From Adiantum capillus-veneris (taxonomy: Eukaryota; Streptophyta; Polypodiopsida; Polypodiales; Pteridaceae): a stretch of DNA of 62,000 nucleotides. The stretch spans positions 86,250,881 through 86,312,880 of the forward strand of contig CM043957.1 in assembly GCA_014529385.2 (NCBI GenBank), in the 5' to 3' direction. The notes under the pieces are model-generated. The model searched no databases, was not told the DNA's origin, and worked only from the letters and a program-made list of their open reading frames with translations. Shown one piece after another: positions 1 to 10,839 of this stretch (the stretch's first letter is position 1; every line of letters begins with the position of its first letter). The position numbers were made by a program, and so were the translations under genes.

Positions 1-92
1 AATATACTAGCGACGCTCATAGCGATGCCATAAATTTTCAGTTTTAAGTGTCGCACTGCGAGCGTCGCTAATGTGAAGTACCTCTTGTAGTG
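1..92. mobile_element. Terminal 92 bp of a CACTA (En/Spm) DNA transposon
   Basis: The last bases read TTGTAGTG, which on the other strand is CACTACAAGA, the canonical CACTA terminal inverted repeat. Just inside lie inverted copies of AGCGACGCTC and GAGCGTCGCT, typical of CACTA subterminal repeats that bind the transposase. Only this terminus is in the window; the body lies to the left. The flank begins TTT. A related copy of the flanking repeat at 17491 is continuous across this point, so it acts as an empty site and fixes the boundary at 92/93. The 3-bp target duplication cannot be confirmed because the other end is missing. Confidence 0.82.
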
Positions 93-512
93 TTTAGGCT
101 CCTTTGTTTAAAAACACATTTACTATTTGGACTAAGCTTGTACAAAGTTAAGTAAAAGTTTTAAGATTGACATGGATAACTATTGGTATGGTCCATTGAT
201 ACGTGTAATACACATCCAAGGCTAACATATATGTTGTCTTGTTTGGATGGATGCAAATAAGGACTCTATCTTATCTTGGAAGGTGTTTTTTTACTTTGAC
301 AAGCTGACCTACACTGGATTGTACACTTACTTATGATTCGGGAAGTTCTTCTACTATCTATATACTAGAATGGGACCTCATTCTTACAAACATTGTACAA
401 ATATGATTCTAATACTGAGTTGTTTCTATACTTATCTTTTCGTTTTTCTAAAGTCAGCTGTCTTTTGAATGTAAAAGTTCAATTATGTCTTATTATCTAA
501 GGTAAAACAACT
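93..512 (+). repeat. Left direct repeat (pseudo-LTR part) of PLE-A
   Basis: This segment aligns base by base, with scattered substitutions, to 17492-17912 in the same orientation. The two copies bracket the PLE-A coding modules. PLEs commonly lie as a 5'-truncated partial copy fused head-to-tail to a full copy, which gives such pseudo-LTRs. The left copy is cut at its 5' side by the CACTA element, so its real length is unknown. Both copies stop matching in a short CA-rich stretch. Confidence 0.72.
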
Positions 513-804
513 ACACACACATCCTATACATAAGGTTTTTCTTTCTAGAGAAACTGGGATGCTGGCTTTGTGAAATTAATTTCGAAATTTAGCTCTAGGA
601 TGGACCCACAGTCTTTTATCCCTTGACTGGTTGACTGGTGTTAGGTGGTCCTTCATAGACTCTATTTCTGGTCTCCTGCTCACGGCTATTATAGTCTTTG
701 ACTTTGCCGGTTTAAGGTTTGCAGGCCCAAACTATATACCCGGTTTATTTATGTTTAAACTGTTCCTTTTTCAGGACCAGATACCCTTTAGAAAGACATC
801 CCGC
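513..804 (+). other. 5' untranslated region of PLE-A, possible 5' intron
   Basis: This follows the left repeat and precedes the first plausible ATG at 805. A pyrimidine-rich stretch ending TTTTTCAG at 774 looks like a splice acceptor, and AAG|GTAAAA at 500/501, at the end of the repeat, looks like a donor. A 5' intron spanning the repeat/body junction is therefore possible. PLEs are known to keep introns. No coding homology to the second PLE copy was seen here. Confidence 0.35.
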
Positions 805-2199
805 ATGAGTACTAAACACAACCCTGAGAATCATGCAAAGATTCTTGAACAGATTAAGTTGTACCTTAAAGACCATAAACCAAAGAATGCTTTGGCAGCT
901 AGAACTAGACCCTTCCTTACTAGGAAAGCCAAAGGTTGTATTACTTACTACGGTAAGAAAAAATAACCTCACCACACTTTTTTAAAATATTGCAGACTCT
1001 TGCTCTCTCACAAGGATTAGATTGACCTCTAAGCCCCTCTCAGTGGCCACATCTCTTGTATTCAGATGTATTAGCAGCTTGGATGCTTCTCAAGTAAAAT
1101 ATTACTTGGCTCTTACCTCTGACAAGAAATTTTCTATCTTACATATGCTATCTTTTAATGATTGGGTTAAAATTTTGGCTACTCTGGATAAGGACTCCAA
1201 GGAAGGGGTAAATTTGATTACCCAATACATAGCCCAACTTCCCATACTTTCTTCACAATACCAACAAGAGCTTGCCCTATTCTCTTCCTCAGGAGTTGAT
1301 CTGTCTAACTTTTTAAGGAGGCTATGCAGCCTCAATCCCTCTTTTGTCTGTACACCATCTACTCCTACTATCCCACAAATTGTTGGTATCTTTTGTAGGA
1401 ATAGTACAGCTCTTGAAGCAGTTAAAGAATTTCAGAGTAATCTTTGTTCCCTCAATGACTCTAACCTCTTGGAGATGGTACCAAAGATCTCTAAAGTTTT
1501 TCCTGTCTTACCTGGTAGACAGATTGGAATTGAATCCCTTGGGGTCGACCATCAGCTTTGGGTCCTACCCAACAAGGTGTTCTTAGCACCCATTCTGAGT
1601 GAAACTTGGGTATACCTTGCCAACCTCCATGTCTCTACTGTGGAGGACTGCAGACTCAAGATCTTAAAAAGTGGACAATTTCTTGACAAAGGGGAGCTCA
1701 TTAAAGCACCCTTTAACCTCAATCTCATTGACCACTCCAAATGCCCTTCCAATACTGGCCTTTACATCCGTATTAAAGGAAACATGGAATTTTTTAAAAG
1801 TAACCCGGATTTATCTACTGAATCCATCTGGAATGTGTTTTGACCTTATGTAAATGTGCCTACAGATTTCTTGACCCTAAAGCCTCTTGTGAATCCAGCA
1901 TCACGTGGTTCGACCATACCATTTGGTTTATTCTCAACCATCTTGACCTACTTTTCCCAAAAAAACCAGTGGATTTTCACCTCTCTCTCATTTGTTCTTG
2001 GTTGGGTGGCCAAGCTAAGAAAATTGTAATTGTGCATATTTCCTTTAACATCTTCCGTGGATTAATGTTGGATATCTTGAAGGAATTAAAATCTGACGAA
2101 CCTGGGATTTACCTTACTACTTATGCTAACTACAAAGGCGTTAAGATCATCACTAGCATTAGGAAAAATATGAACCCTCTAGGGGCCCTTTGGGATTAA
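805..2199 (+). pseudogene. PLE-A ORF1-like module (upstream half of the PLE coding region), broken
   Basis: Reading starts at ATG 805 (MSTKHNPENH) and runs to 952. It joins in frame to 996-1843 if the candidate intron 953-995 is removed, and continues after a frameshift near 1840 to 2199. I do not recognise a named domain. The segment is real protein rather than noise because PLE-B carries the same module in the same order. Shared blocks are RxRPFLxRxA (about 905), SLTRI (about 1008), and CxCx(4-6)DPxxxCxSSIxWFD (about 1852-1910). The last is a cysteine-rich patch that could bind a metal or nucleic acid (inference). The downstream RT module belongs to the same element but is separated by about 5.6 kb. 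The frameshift means this copy is probably dead. Confidence 0.6.
953..995 (+). other. Candidate 43-nt spliceosomal intron in PLE-A ORF1
   Basis: The donor is G|GTAAGAAA and the acceptor is TTTTTTAAAATATTGCAG|A, with a pyrimidine-rich tract before it. The upstream frame otherwise stops at 964-966. Removing 43 nt (not a multiple of 3) fuses the two open frames through a split GAC codon with no stop. At 43 nt it is very short for a land-plant intron, so a chance frame-breaking indel remains possible. Confidence 0.5.
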
Positions 2200-2379
2200 G
2201 GTTAATTAGAGGCCAGCCAATAGGAAGAGGGTGGTGGACACACTCTATACCCTCAAAAAAGTAGGGGGACAAGGTAGCCTTACACCTCTTAATGGCCTCT
2301 TACTTAGTGAGAAGATAAGGGAGGTGGCTAGGGGAAAGGGGGAGGGGGGTGGACCACTTTGACCTCTTTTCCCCCATTT

Positions 2380-4640
2380 TTCGCCCGGATTTAAAAATAC
2401 ACTAAAAATTTCAAATTTTCAAAAAGTTTCAAATTTCAAGTTTTCCCTCCTTAAAAGGTCCCCTAACCTATTTCATGGTCAAAAAAGTATTTTTGACCTC
2501 CAAAAGTAAAAACGTGCACTAAAAAAGTATTTCATGGTCCAAAAGTATTTTTGATCTCCAAAAGTCAAAAACGTGCGCTAAAAAATTCCAAAAAATTAAA
2601 ATTTTCCAAAAAAATTTCAAAACATCATTTTTCACCCTCCAAAGTCTTTCCAAACCTATTCTATAGCTAAAAAGTGATTTTCTCTCTCTACAAACCCTTT
2701 TCCAAGCTCTCCATGGCTGCAACAACCAGATGCACCCCCTATAGTCCAGTATTATCTCTCTACAATCTTTCTCCCATCTCCATTGTAGCACCAAGCAAGC
2801 TTCTCCCCCATCTCAGCTTCCCCTTGTCCACCACATAGTTCCACACCAAGCTAGCTCCTCTCCCTTCTCTCACCTCCATTACAGCATGAAACAAGATTCT
2901 ACTCCTTCTACTTTCATTCACTCGCACTACATGAAAACCTCTACTCCCGAAGGTCGAAAAAGCATCAACTCACATGACTTGCATACCACAAGAACAGGAG
3001 GTGTGAATAGTGCATGTGCATTGCCAGGATCCATCTCCAACATAAAGATAGAATGGTGAGAAACCTACCCTTGTAGCTTACATTCAGGGCTTAAGATCAT
3101 CTCCATCTTTAAGTTTATCATGCTGGAGGGAATTAACCTCTTTATGGCTTTCAATGTTTAGGCTTCACACCTCATAACATTGGGTGGTGCTATTTTGTTG
3201 ATGGCTTTGGTGCGCCATCTATATTTTTGTAGCATGTGATTGAGTCTCACAATGTAAGTAAGTTGTGTTATCTATGGAGATTCATCAAAGATTTTTCTTA
3301 TAATTTATTCTTTGTATAGTTGTCATTAGATTATCAGAATGATATCATTTTGTACTTTATAACTTTGTGCTCACATAATTTGTTGTTTACTTACAGGGTC
3401 AACTTGTTTTGAGAGGACATGAGCAAGCAACCATGTGCAGAGATGGAAATCACCCTATTTTTGTTCCGTGAGGAACCTTTCACTACCATGTTAAAAGATT
3501 TTGAAAAGAATAGTAGGATTTTTGTAGAATCTTGAACCAATAGGTACTCTCTCGGAGCTCTTAGAAAAGTCATCCCTATAGTACTACTATCTTCCCTAGT
3601 GTCATAGACACACAAATACTCGTGTATATGAATCTCTAGATGAGAAAGACAAATACTTGTAAGAGAAGCCTAACAGCAACAACATTGTCTCCGTTTGTAA
3701 TTATTTTTATGAGACTAGATTCCTCTATAAATGCAATATAAATATTTCTTTTTGTTAAACGGTGTCGCACTGAGTGAGAGTATTTAATTTAGTTTACTCG
3801 AGTTTCATACAGATTTGAGAAATATTGTTGATTTTTATGGATGTTCTGATTTGCTTGTAAGATGTTTGAAGCCTCAAGTCTTAATCATTCCACCGTGAAG
3901 AAATTCATGCAATATTTTGATTTGAAAGTTTAATCACTAATGGTTATTCTTATTAAAGTGGATCATAACCTTTGTCAAAATGTCCTCGTTTGGGGATGTT
4001 GAATATATATCAATAGCAACATTTCAAAAGTTGAGAAAGCTAAATTCTTGCTTTCCAAAATGTTATTGTTTTCCATACTATGCCTCTGCCAAGCTTGACT
4101 TAGAGAAATGACAACTTGAGATGGAGGTGTAGATATATAGGGGTGACTTATTATTGATTCTTGTTTCATCATATATATTATAAAGCCTTTGAGTTTCCAC
4201 CTTTTTGAGTAGTGTTGACAAGTTTTTGGTATCAAACCTTCTTAAATATCCCTATTCATTCGCTATTGGTAGCTATTTATTTGGTATTGCTAAAGATCAT
4301 ACCAATAGCTATCACCTTGTGAACTTAATTGTTGAATTGCGGATTTGATTTTTACTATGTAGCTCATTTGGATAGAGAAAGTGTAAACATAAATTATAGA
4401 TACATGCATTGTTAACATAGAAGATATGTATCACTCGAACCTATATAACTGCTAATCAAGAAACCTTTGGTTCGATACTATAACAATAGGGGTCACATGT
4501 GGTTTCAAATACCAAAGAAATGGCTTAACCAAAACATTCCCAAGAACACGAGGTGAACACAAGGAAGTAAACATTGGCTCCTTGTTTGGTTGATTTCTAG
4601 TGCTAAATGTTCTGAGTGCACAAAATTTGTGAGGCCTTTG
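2380..4640. other. AT-rich sequence without recognisable genes
   Basis: At 2400-2640 there are short direct repeats of AAAGTATTTTTGA-CTCCAAAAGT followed by AAAACGTGC-CTAAAAAA. From 2700 to 4640 I see short open frames only, no splice-supported coding stretch, no LTR and no TIR. It is probably the interior of the insertion that divides PLE-A. Confidence 0.4.
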
Positions 4641-4859
4641 ACCTTGGGAGTTCACTAAAGTATATGTAACATAACACATGTGTTCAACAGAAGGGAATCT
4701 ATATTCTTGTAAAGTTACAGAAACATGTGTAGGTAAGGCGTATAAGGGCTACTTTCAATCCATTGTGGTGAACGCACATGATATAGGAAAATTTTACATA
4801 ATGAATACTCCGGACATCAAACACTACACCTCTATCTCATGGCCATACATTAAAACAAA

Positions 4860-4949
4860 GCCCCTATTTGTCATTTTGAAGCCCCAGGGACTCTCAACAA
4901 GAGGGACCACAATGGCGCGCAGAATGGCCATCCAGGGACAAATAGGGGC
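4860..4949. repeat. Shortened foldback repeat, unit 1
   Basis: Perfect 13-bp inverted ends GCCCCTATTTGTC and GACAAATAGGGGC bracket about 64 bp. The interior matches the left arm of the two larger palindromes downstream (GGGACTCTCAACAAGAGGGA). The right arm is mostly lost. Flanking words (CTATCTCATGGCCAT before it) are shared with the other two units, so unit and flank were duplicated together. Confidence 0.6.
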
Positions 4950-5109
4950 CAAGATATTTCCAAGAACAGGGGATGGACACAAGGAAGTTAAAAATGGTTT
5001 ATAAGCATGATACAAGGTTTAGGTATCTGCCATTTGGGGGGGGGGGGCTTGCTATGAACACATTAAACTGCCCAGTTCTATCTCATGGCCATGCATTAAA
5101 AAAAGCATA

Positions 5110-5245
5110 TACTTGTCATTTTAGGGCCCCAGGGACCCTCAACAAGAGGGACCACAAGGGCGCGCAAACTGGCCATTGGATGGCCAATTTGCACGCCCTT
5201 GTGGCCCCTCTTGCTGAGGGTCCCTGAGGCCTTAAAATGGCAAGT
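5110..5245. repeat. Long palindrome (foldback repeat), unit 2
   Basis: TACTTGTCATTTTAGGGCCC at the left is answered by the inverted sequence ending GCAAGTA at the right. The arms are about 64 bp, pair nearly throughout, and leave a loop of about 6 nt near 5175-5180. It would form a very stable cruciform or hairpin RNA. The arms are GC-rich (GGGCGCGC) in AT-rich surroundings. No coding content. Confidence 0.8.
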
Positions 5246-5296
5246 ACAAGCTTTTTGTTAATACATGGCATGATACAAGGTTTAGCTATTCGCCAT

Positions 5297-5329
5297 GGGG
5301 GGGTGGGGGGGGGGGGGGGGGGGGGGGGT
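5297..5329. repeat. Poly-G run
   Basis: About 31 consecutive G bases broken by a single T lie between palindrome units 2 and 3. A shorter G run occupies the equivalent place at 5035-5047 between units 1 and 2. Such tracts can form G-quadruplexes and are prone to sequencing error, so the length should be treated as approximate. Confidence 0.8.
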
Positions 5330-5394
5330 AGTTTGCTATGAATACATTAAACTGCCCAATTGTATCTCATGGCCATGCATTAAAAAAAAACCTA

Positions 5395-5527
5395 TACTTG
5401 TCATTTTAGGGCCCTAGGGACCCTCAACATGAGAGGCCACAAGGGCGCGCAAATTTTTGGATTGCCAATTTGCGCGCCCTTGTGGCCCCTCATGTTGAGG
5501 GTCCCTGGGGCCCTAAAATGACAAGTA
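5395..5527. repeat. Long palindrome (foldback repeat), unit 3
   Basis: This is a second copy of the palindrome at 5110, ending in TACTTGTCATTTTAGGGCCC and its near-perfect inverse, with a short AT loop around 5452-5466. Pairing is closer to perfect than in unit 2. Its left flank (CTCATGGCCATGCATTAAAA) repeats that of units 1 and 2, giving a three-unit tandem array with spacings of roughly 245 and 285 bp. Confidence 0.8.
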
Positions 5528-5559
5528 CAAGAGTTTTTTTGATGCATGGTCATAATTCA

Positions 5560-7190
5560 AGTGGTTGAACTTTTAGGCTGTTTTCAAGAGCTTCTAGTGT
5601 TCAATTGGCTTCGAATTTGTCTGGGCTTGTCTCACATAAATTTGTTCATCTTGTCGCGCTATTCGACCATCGTGTGATGAAAAAAAATCATATCCTACTC
5701 GGATTCTCCAAAAATCAACGTGCAAGTTGGCAATTTCTTTAAGAATGATGTAAAACAGACATTTCTTACTTTTTCCTTAATCTACGGGCTCGAACGAGCA
5801 TTAAAACCATGGAATCTGAAAATACTCAAAGAGCCAATGTTTTTTATTGTGTTAAGGACTGTATTTCCTATATACAAAACTTTCTCAAAATCTCACCCTA
5901 ACACCTTCAAAAGTGGCTTCCAAGGAGTGTCCTCGATCAAAAATTGAAACTGAAGGAAAACAATCAGAATGAACTCCTACACTGTGTACAAACTTTAAAA
6001 TAACCAAAATTTCCTTTTTTAAAAAATTATTGCTAAAAATTTGAAAATAGACTACCCTTAGACTTCCCACAACAATAGAAATCAAAGGGTTCAAGGAGAG
6101 GTCTGATGTCACAAGTGCATGGTAGGAATCTAATCGAGGTTTATTCCGTCAAGATCTCTTATACTTTATCATGTCTTCTCATATACAATCTTACCAAACA
6201 AAAACAAACTTACACTTTAAATGACTACAAATCTTATTTAACTTATCAAACAATCTAAAATATGGTAGACCTAGAGTGCTCTTACACATCAACAAACAAA
6301 AAATTCCAAATTTCTTCTCATTAACTTTGATAAACATACATCTGTGAACAACTTCCAAGGAGTAGTGCGGTCATAGTTCTTACATCCATTCCATGACATG
6401 GTATACTCGTGGGGTGACCTATCACATAAAAGTATCTTTGTAGGAGTGCCCTCATGTTAGGAAAGGGTGTGCTGCTGCTGATGAAAAGTTTTGCATTGTC
6501 CTACTAGGGATCTCTCCATGTTAGCATAATGATTTTTGGTGTAGTGGGAGCCACATTGCCGTTGAGGAGAGCTTTGTGCCACCGTAAAAGCTTCATATTA
6601 TGCCAGTTCCTTGAGCCATTCTTGCAAACAATGCCACTCAGCTAGCATAGCAACAGGTCACCTTGCAACAAAAACATGTATGAATTCAACATTTGCAAGT
6701 TGTATAATAAAGACACTTGTTAAGTATATGTTGTACAAATTTGCAAGTATTTCTATCTAACTGGAAATAAACAATCCTAAAATATACATTAGGATGAGAT
6801 TACCATCCCTAATAAGCATGGATTTGAAGCACCTACCTGCAAAATGTAACAAAGAAGACTGTTTTAGAGGAAAAGTGGTGACACTATTTATGCATAAAAG
6901 CAACCTTTGTGCACTACAAAACAAGTAGAGGCAACACCTTAGACTTCAAAGTCTATGATAAGAAGAACACACTCAAAAGTAAGAAGTATATTGTTACCTT
7001 GCATAAAGGGGTGTTTTATTCAAATATGTGATGGTATTGGCAAGATATTGAAGAACTATCAACATTCATCTCATCGATGGTACCACATTCTTGGGATGAC
7101 CTCTGCTCACCCTCACGTGCAGCCTTCGGTGCAAACGTTGCAAACAAGAAAATATGTATGCACACGATTTGTGATGTCCTTGAGCACCAT
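5560..7190. other. Unassigned AT-rich sequence
   Basis: No open frame with recognisable similarity, no LTR, TIR or RNA gene was seen. The longest open frames are 75-83 codons and low in information. It lies between the foldback array and the GA microsatellite, inside the presumed insertion. Confidence 0.4.
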
Positions 7191-7199
7191 GGTAGCTGT

Positions 7200-7277
7200 T
7201 GCGTGAGGAAGCAAAGGATCAAAAGAGAGAGGGGGGAGGGAGAGAGAGGAACATGGGAGGGGACAAGGGGGTAGTGG

Positions 7278-7350
<73 letters not shown>

Positions 7351-7500
7351 AGGAGGAGAGAAGGGGACAGGGAGGGAGAGGGAGGAACATGGGAGGAGAG
7401 AAGGGGACGGCGGGAGAGAGGGAGAGAGAGGGGAGGAGGAGGAGAGAAGGGGGCAGGGAGGGAGAGGAGAGGGAGAAAGGAGGGAGGAGGAAGAGAGAAC
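7200..7500. repeat. (GA)n microsatellite with imperfect GGA/GA flanks
   Basis: A pure GA tract runs at about 7279-7345 and is embedded in a longer purine-only tract. All six frames stay open across it, which gives spurious Arg-Glu and Ser-Leu repeat frames on the two strands. G and T homopolymers follow at 7507-7538. Confidence 0.9.
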
Positions 7501-7799
7501 AAAGGTCTTTTTTTGGGGGGGGGGAGTTTTTTTTTTTGAAAAATTGGACTTTTAGGGCTTGTAAGTTTAAAAAAAGGTACAAAAATACTTTTTTGATATG
7601 GATATATATTGGGGGGGAGTTTTAAGTCAAAATAAGTAAAAATAAATTTTTTATAAAAAAAAGACAAATTTGGCTCTTAGTGATCCACGTTTTTGATGAT
7701 GTGGCCACACCTCTTTACTCCCTTCACTTTCAAAAAGGTAGAGAGAGAAGGTGACCACCTAGGTCCACATCCTACATGTGTCTAAAAAAAGGCTAGAAA

Positions 7800-10063
7800 A
7801 GCCTACTCAAAACTAGCTTCTTGAATGCCCTTGTCCCCTTAACCCTACACACCATTAGCCTTAATTCCTAAAAATTAAGATTCCTTACAAGCCCATGCAA
7901 GGTCCATATTTCTCCTAATGGTTTACTTAAACCATGTATTGATGAGGATGACTCCCCTGCTCTGAAAAGACCCAACTCTTTGACTACCCCCAATTCCTTT
8001 ACTTTCTTTTTAACTCCAAGCTCATCCTCTAACCGGGGGAAAGCTCGTAGCTACACGAGGGGTAGAGGCAGGATTTCCCCCATTAGGAATTTCCTTGAAT
8101 TGTAATCCTTGGTGATATTGCAGGTTACGGTATAAGAACTCTCAACAAAGTGGATCCAAACAAAGGTTATATCTACATAAACTGTCTCTTTCACAATGTA
8201 CTTCTCGATTGGATTCAACCTAAAAACCTTTTTTGTTTGTGCTTTGACCTTCTTTTTGGCAATCACAAATTACTCGCTAATATACTCATTGGATGGAAGT
8301 ATCAACAACCTGTGAAAAATTTGGTTTATAGTAATGACTTTCTTCAGCGAGATTCTGTTCCTGAACGTACATGCTATCAATTTACCACTTTTTGCAGGAA
8401 CTTCGAGGCATATGAAAAACATGTTTGTACTTGTGATCTTAGCATTATTGAAAATATTAAAGTACGTAGAATCTTGGCCAATGGGCTCAATCATATACCT
8501 AACTTTCCCAAAAACCCTTACCTTGCTCTATCAGCTATACTAAGCTGCCTCACTGACCTTGCCAGTGCTCTCCAACTGGAGATGATAGTCCTACCGAACT
8601 TAACTAAAGTTGTGAAGGAATGCTTCCTTCAAAAAATATCACAAATTCCTAGAAAATGGTTATCCTCTGATGAATCTTGGCTGACATCATAGCTAGATTT
8701 TGATTTTCAAAATATCTTTGATAAATGGTTTGTAGTCGGGCTTGACAAAATATCTAACTATCCCACTCATATTTGCAAGAACCTCGCTTGGAAGGTTTCC
8801 CGTGATCGAGTATTTGGAAAGGAATTCTGTAGAATTAACTCTTCACTACAAATAGTTACCAATAACATCTCAAAATGCTTAAGGAATCTAGGCTTATTTG
8901 TACAGAACACTAAGCTACCAGTATTGTTTCCCACCTATAAGATTCGTAAGTATAAGTTCAGATGGATATCTGATGCTTCCAATGGTATCTTTACTGATAT
9001 CACCAAGGATATCACGCTTTGCCTTGACCTTATACTAGCTAAGTTTGAGATTATTTATGCCACTAAACAAAAAAATATGCCATGACTTCCTTCAAATACA
9101 GTACAACCCCTTTTGGATTACAAAAAACTCTACAGAAGTCTCACTTAACCTCCCGCAGCAAATCTTCCACATTTTCACTGTCTGCAGATATTACACAATG
9201 CTACGAAAACATTCCCCTTGATGGGGATCTTGGACTTAACACTGTTCTTACCAAGGTGATTAAAATGGCTTTCTCCAATGCTAGAAAGAAGAAACTTTTT
9301 TACGTCTCTCTATCCAAAAAACCTAGGTGGATTAAAAAGACTCACTCCGTATACTCCTTACACTTCAATGAAGAAAAGCTTTGTTTCTACACATGGCTGC
9401 TTCATAGCTGTACTATAGTTTTTGGCAGTCTCTACTTCACCAATGCCTAGGCATCCCCATGGGATTCTCATGTTCTCCACTTATGTGTAATATCTACCTT
9501 GCTTTCTTCGAATGCAAATGGTTTCTCAAAGCCATGGAATCTTGCAAAAATAATCTTTCACATTTCAGACATACCTACAGGTATATGGATGACTTATTAA
9601 GCATCAACAATAAAGCCTTCCTCAAAGAAATTTGTCTGATTTATCCTCACTACCTAAAAATTGAACCTACATATTTACATGGGCTAATTACATCCAATGG
9701 GGCTTTTTGCACATCGGTTCAATTCCTTAACCTTTCCATCTCTCTTCATATTCCTTCTGTCAGAGGATATGACCTAAGGTTTTTTTGGAAAAGGGATCTC
9801 CTAAAACTGCCACCTGTGGAGTTCATTAAAAGGAATAGTAATAGACCTCACAAGGAGGCTTTAGCTCTTGTTTCAGCCTATTGCATTTGATCATCTACTC
9901 CTCTTCCGACTATCTCCTTTCCTGGGATGATATTAAACTGCTAATAAAGAAATATTGTCTTAATGGTTTTAACAAAAACGAGATTCTTAACACAATCTTG
10001 CAATCCCTTACTCAGCATGACTGGCTGGGTTACACTTTAATCAAGAAAATCTCATTTCTCTAA
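7800..10063 (+). pseudogene. PLE-A reverse transcriptase module (endonuclease-less Penelope-like), nearly complete but broken
   Basis: The order is a basic Ser/Thr-rich linker (7800-8105, with TRGRGR), then an N-terminal PLE block with NILIGWKY and ANGLNHIP (8270-8520). The block KFRWISDAxNGIFT follows (about 8956-8997), then the palm. In the palm I read motif A as SADITQCYENIP (about 9183-9218), motif B as GIPMGFSCSP (about 9450-9480), motif C as YRYMDDLL (about 9579-9602) and a later VQFLNLSI block. A thumb segment ends at TAA 10061-10063. The GLNxIP block and the xMDD box are PLE-like. No GIY-YIG follows, matching the Athena/Coprina endonuclease-deficient group. Breaks are an in-frame TAG at 8690-8692, a frame change near 9080, a 1-nt shift near 9450 and another near 9885. 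The catalytic aspartates are present. PLE-B matches block for block. Confidence 0.78.
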
Positions 10064-10069
10064 TAAGGA

Positions 10070-10096
10070 AGTAGGCCCATTCACAATGGGCCTACT
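10070..10096 (+). other. Perfect hairpin just after the PLE-A stop codon
   Basis: AGTAGGCCCATT and its exact complement AATGGGCCTACT flank a 3-nt loop, 6 nt after the stop. PLE-B has a different hairpin in the same place. It may be a 3' end recognition or processing structure for target-primed reverse transcription (inference). Confidence 0.7.
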
Positions 10097-10558
10097 ACTT
10101 TTGACTCATTGCGTTTGGTGCCTGGGATAGGGTGGGTACACACACACACACACATATTGTAATACTTATTTAACTACTTACTTATTTGTTCCTTCTTTAT
10201 AAAAAAAAAGGAGGAGCTTCAAAGTGCTTGAACCTCCACTATGGGGCTTGGCCCTGCATAACGACTAAAGGCCTGATAAGGCGCTGGAATTTTCTAGTCT
10301 AATGGCATATACACACACTCCAACTTTATCACCTAGCTTGGGGGTATTCCCGAGCTCACTTGCCTCCTAGTACTTCAGTAAAACCCTACCGCCTATGGGC
10401 ACTGCCATTGGCTATAGCCCTTCTCAATACTTGAGTGAATTAACCTCGGGTGAAAACCCTGCCGTGAATTTTCCTGGTTGCCTCTTCATTACACCACGCA
10501 GGAAACCTCACCTTCTCTGTGGAAGATCTCCCAAGCGCTTGGATTACTACATGATTTG
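10097..10558 (+). repeat. PLE-A 3' untranslated region / right pseudo-LTR, first part
   Basis: Non-coding sequence runs from the hairpin to the insertion point of the Copia element. With the Copia and one copy of its ATTTG duplication removed, it continues at 16119. No genes seen. Confidence 0.5.
10139..10155. repeat. Short (CA)n tract after PLE-A hairpin
   Basis: CA repeats follow the 3' hairpin by about 40 nt. PLE-B also has a CA tract about 20 nt after its hairpin. Confidence 0.8.
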
Positions 10559-10750
10559 TGAAGGAGTATGAGCGGAAGTGCGACGCGAGAGAGAGTGCGA
10601 GAAGAAGAGCATGACGATATGGTGAACTCGCTCTACTGTAATGTGTAGAGCATAGTGAGTTCTTATTAGGTTTTTACAAAAGAATATGTGTACATACCTC
10701 GCGGCCCGCCCACTTACCTGAGCGACCACATTGGGCTTTATACCCCAACA
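10559..10750 (-). repeat. 3' LTR of Copia 1
   Basis: It begins TGAAGGAGTA and ends CCCCAACA on the plus strand, and is 192 bp long. It matches the LTR at 15922-16113 with few substitutions. The purine tract (minus strand AAGTGGGAGGT) abuts it at 10751-10761. Confidence 0.95.
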
Positions 10751-10839
10751 ACCTCCCACTTAAAGTCCAATGTGGTACTTTAAGTGTGAGAGAAGCTACT
10801 ATACAAGCTAATATACAAGAGATGTAGAGAAGTGATGTA

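Larger units (their letters stand above)
2200..7799. mobile_element. Probable foreign insertion splitting PLE-A (type unknown)
   Basis: PLE-B has its ORF1-like and RT modules joined by a short basic linker, whereas PLE-A has about 5.6 kb of unrelated sequence here. No convincing protein was found. Both ends are AT-rich, and TCAAAAAAGTATTTTTG at about 2479 recurs inverted at about 7581. That is weak support for a DNA transposon with subterminal inverted repeats, because the word is itself near-palindromic. I could not define exact termini or a target duplication. Confidence 0.35.

Noticed and set aside
3391-4235. Small minus-strand open frames of 74-86 codons
   Set aside because: They are composed of AT-rich filler with no motif, homologous copy or context to support coding.
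2479-7600. Terminal inverted repeats defining the insertion in PLE-A
   Set aside because: The matching 17-bp word is AT-rich and nearly its own complement. No flanking duplication was found, so the termini remain undefined.
7016-7667. Long open frames of Ser-Leu or Arg-Glu repeats on both strands
   Set aside because: They are translations of the GA microsatellite and show no other protein signal.
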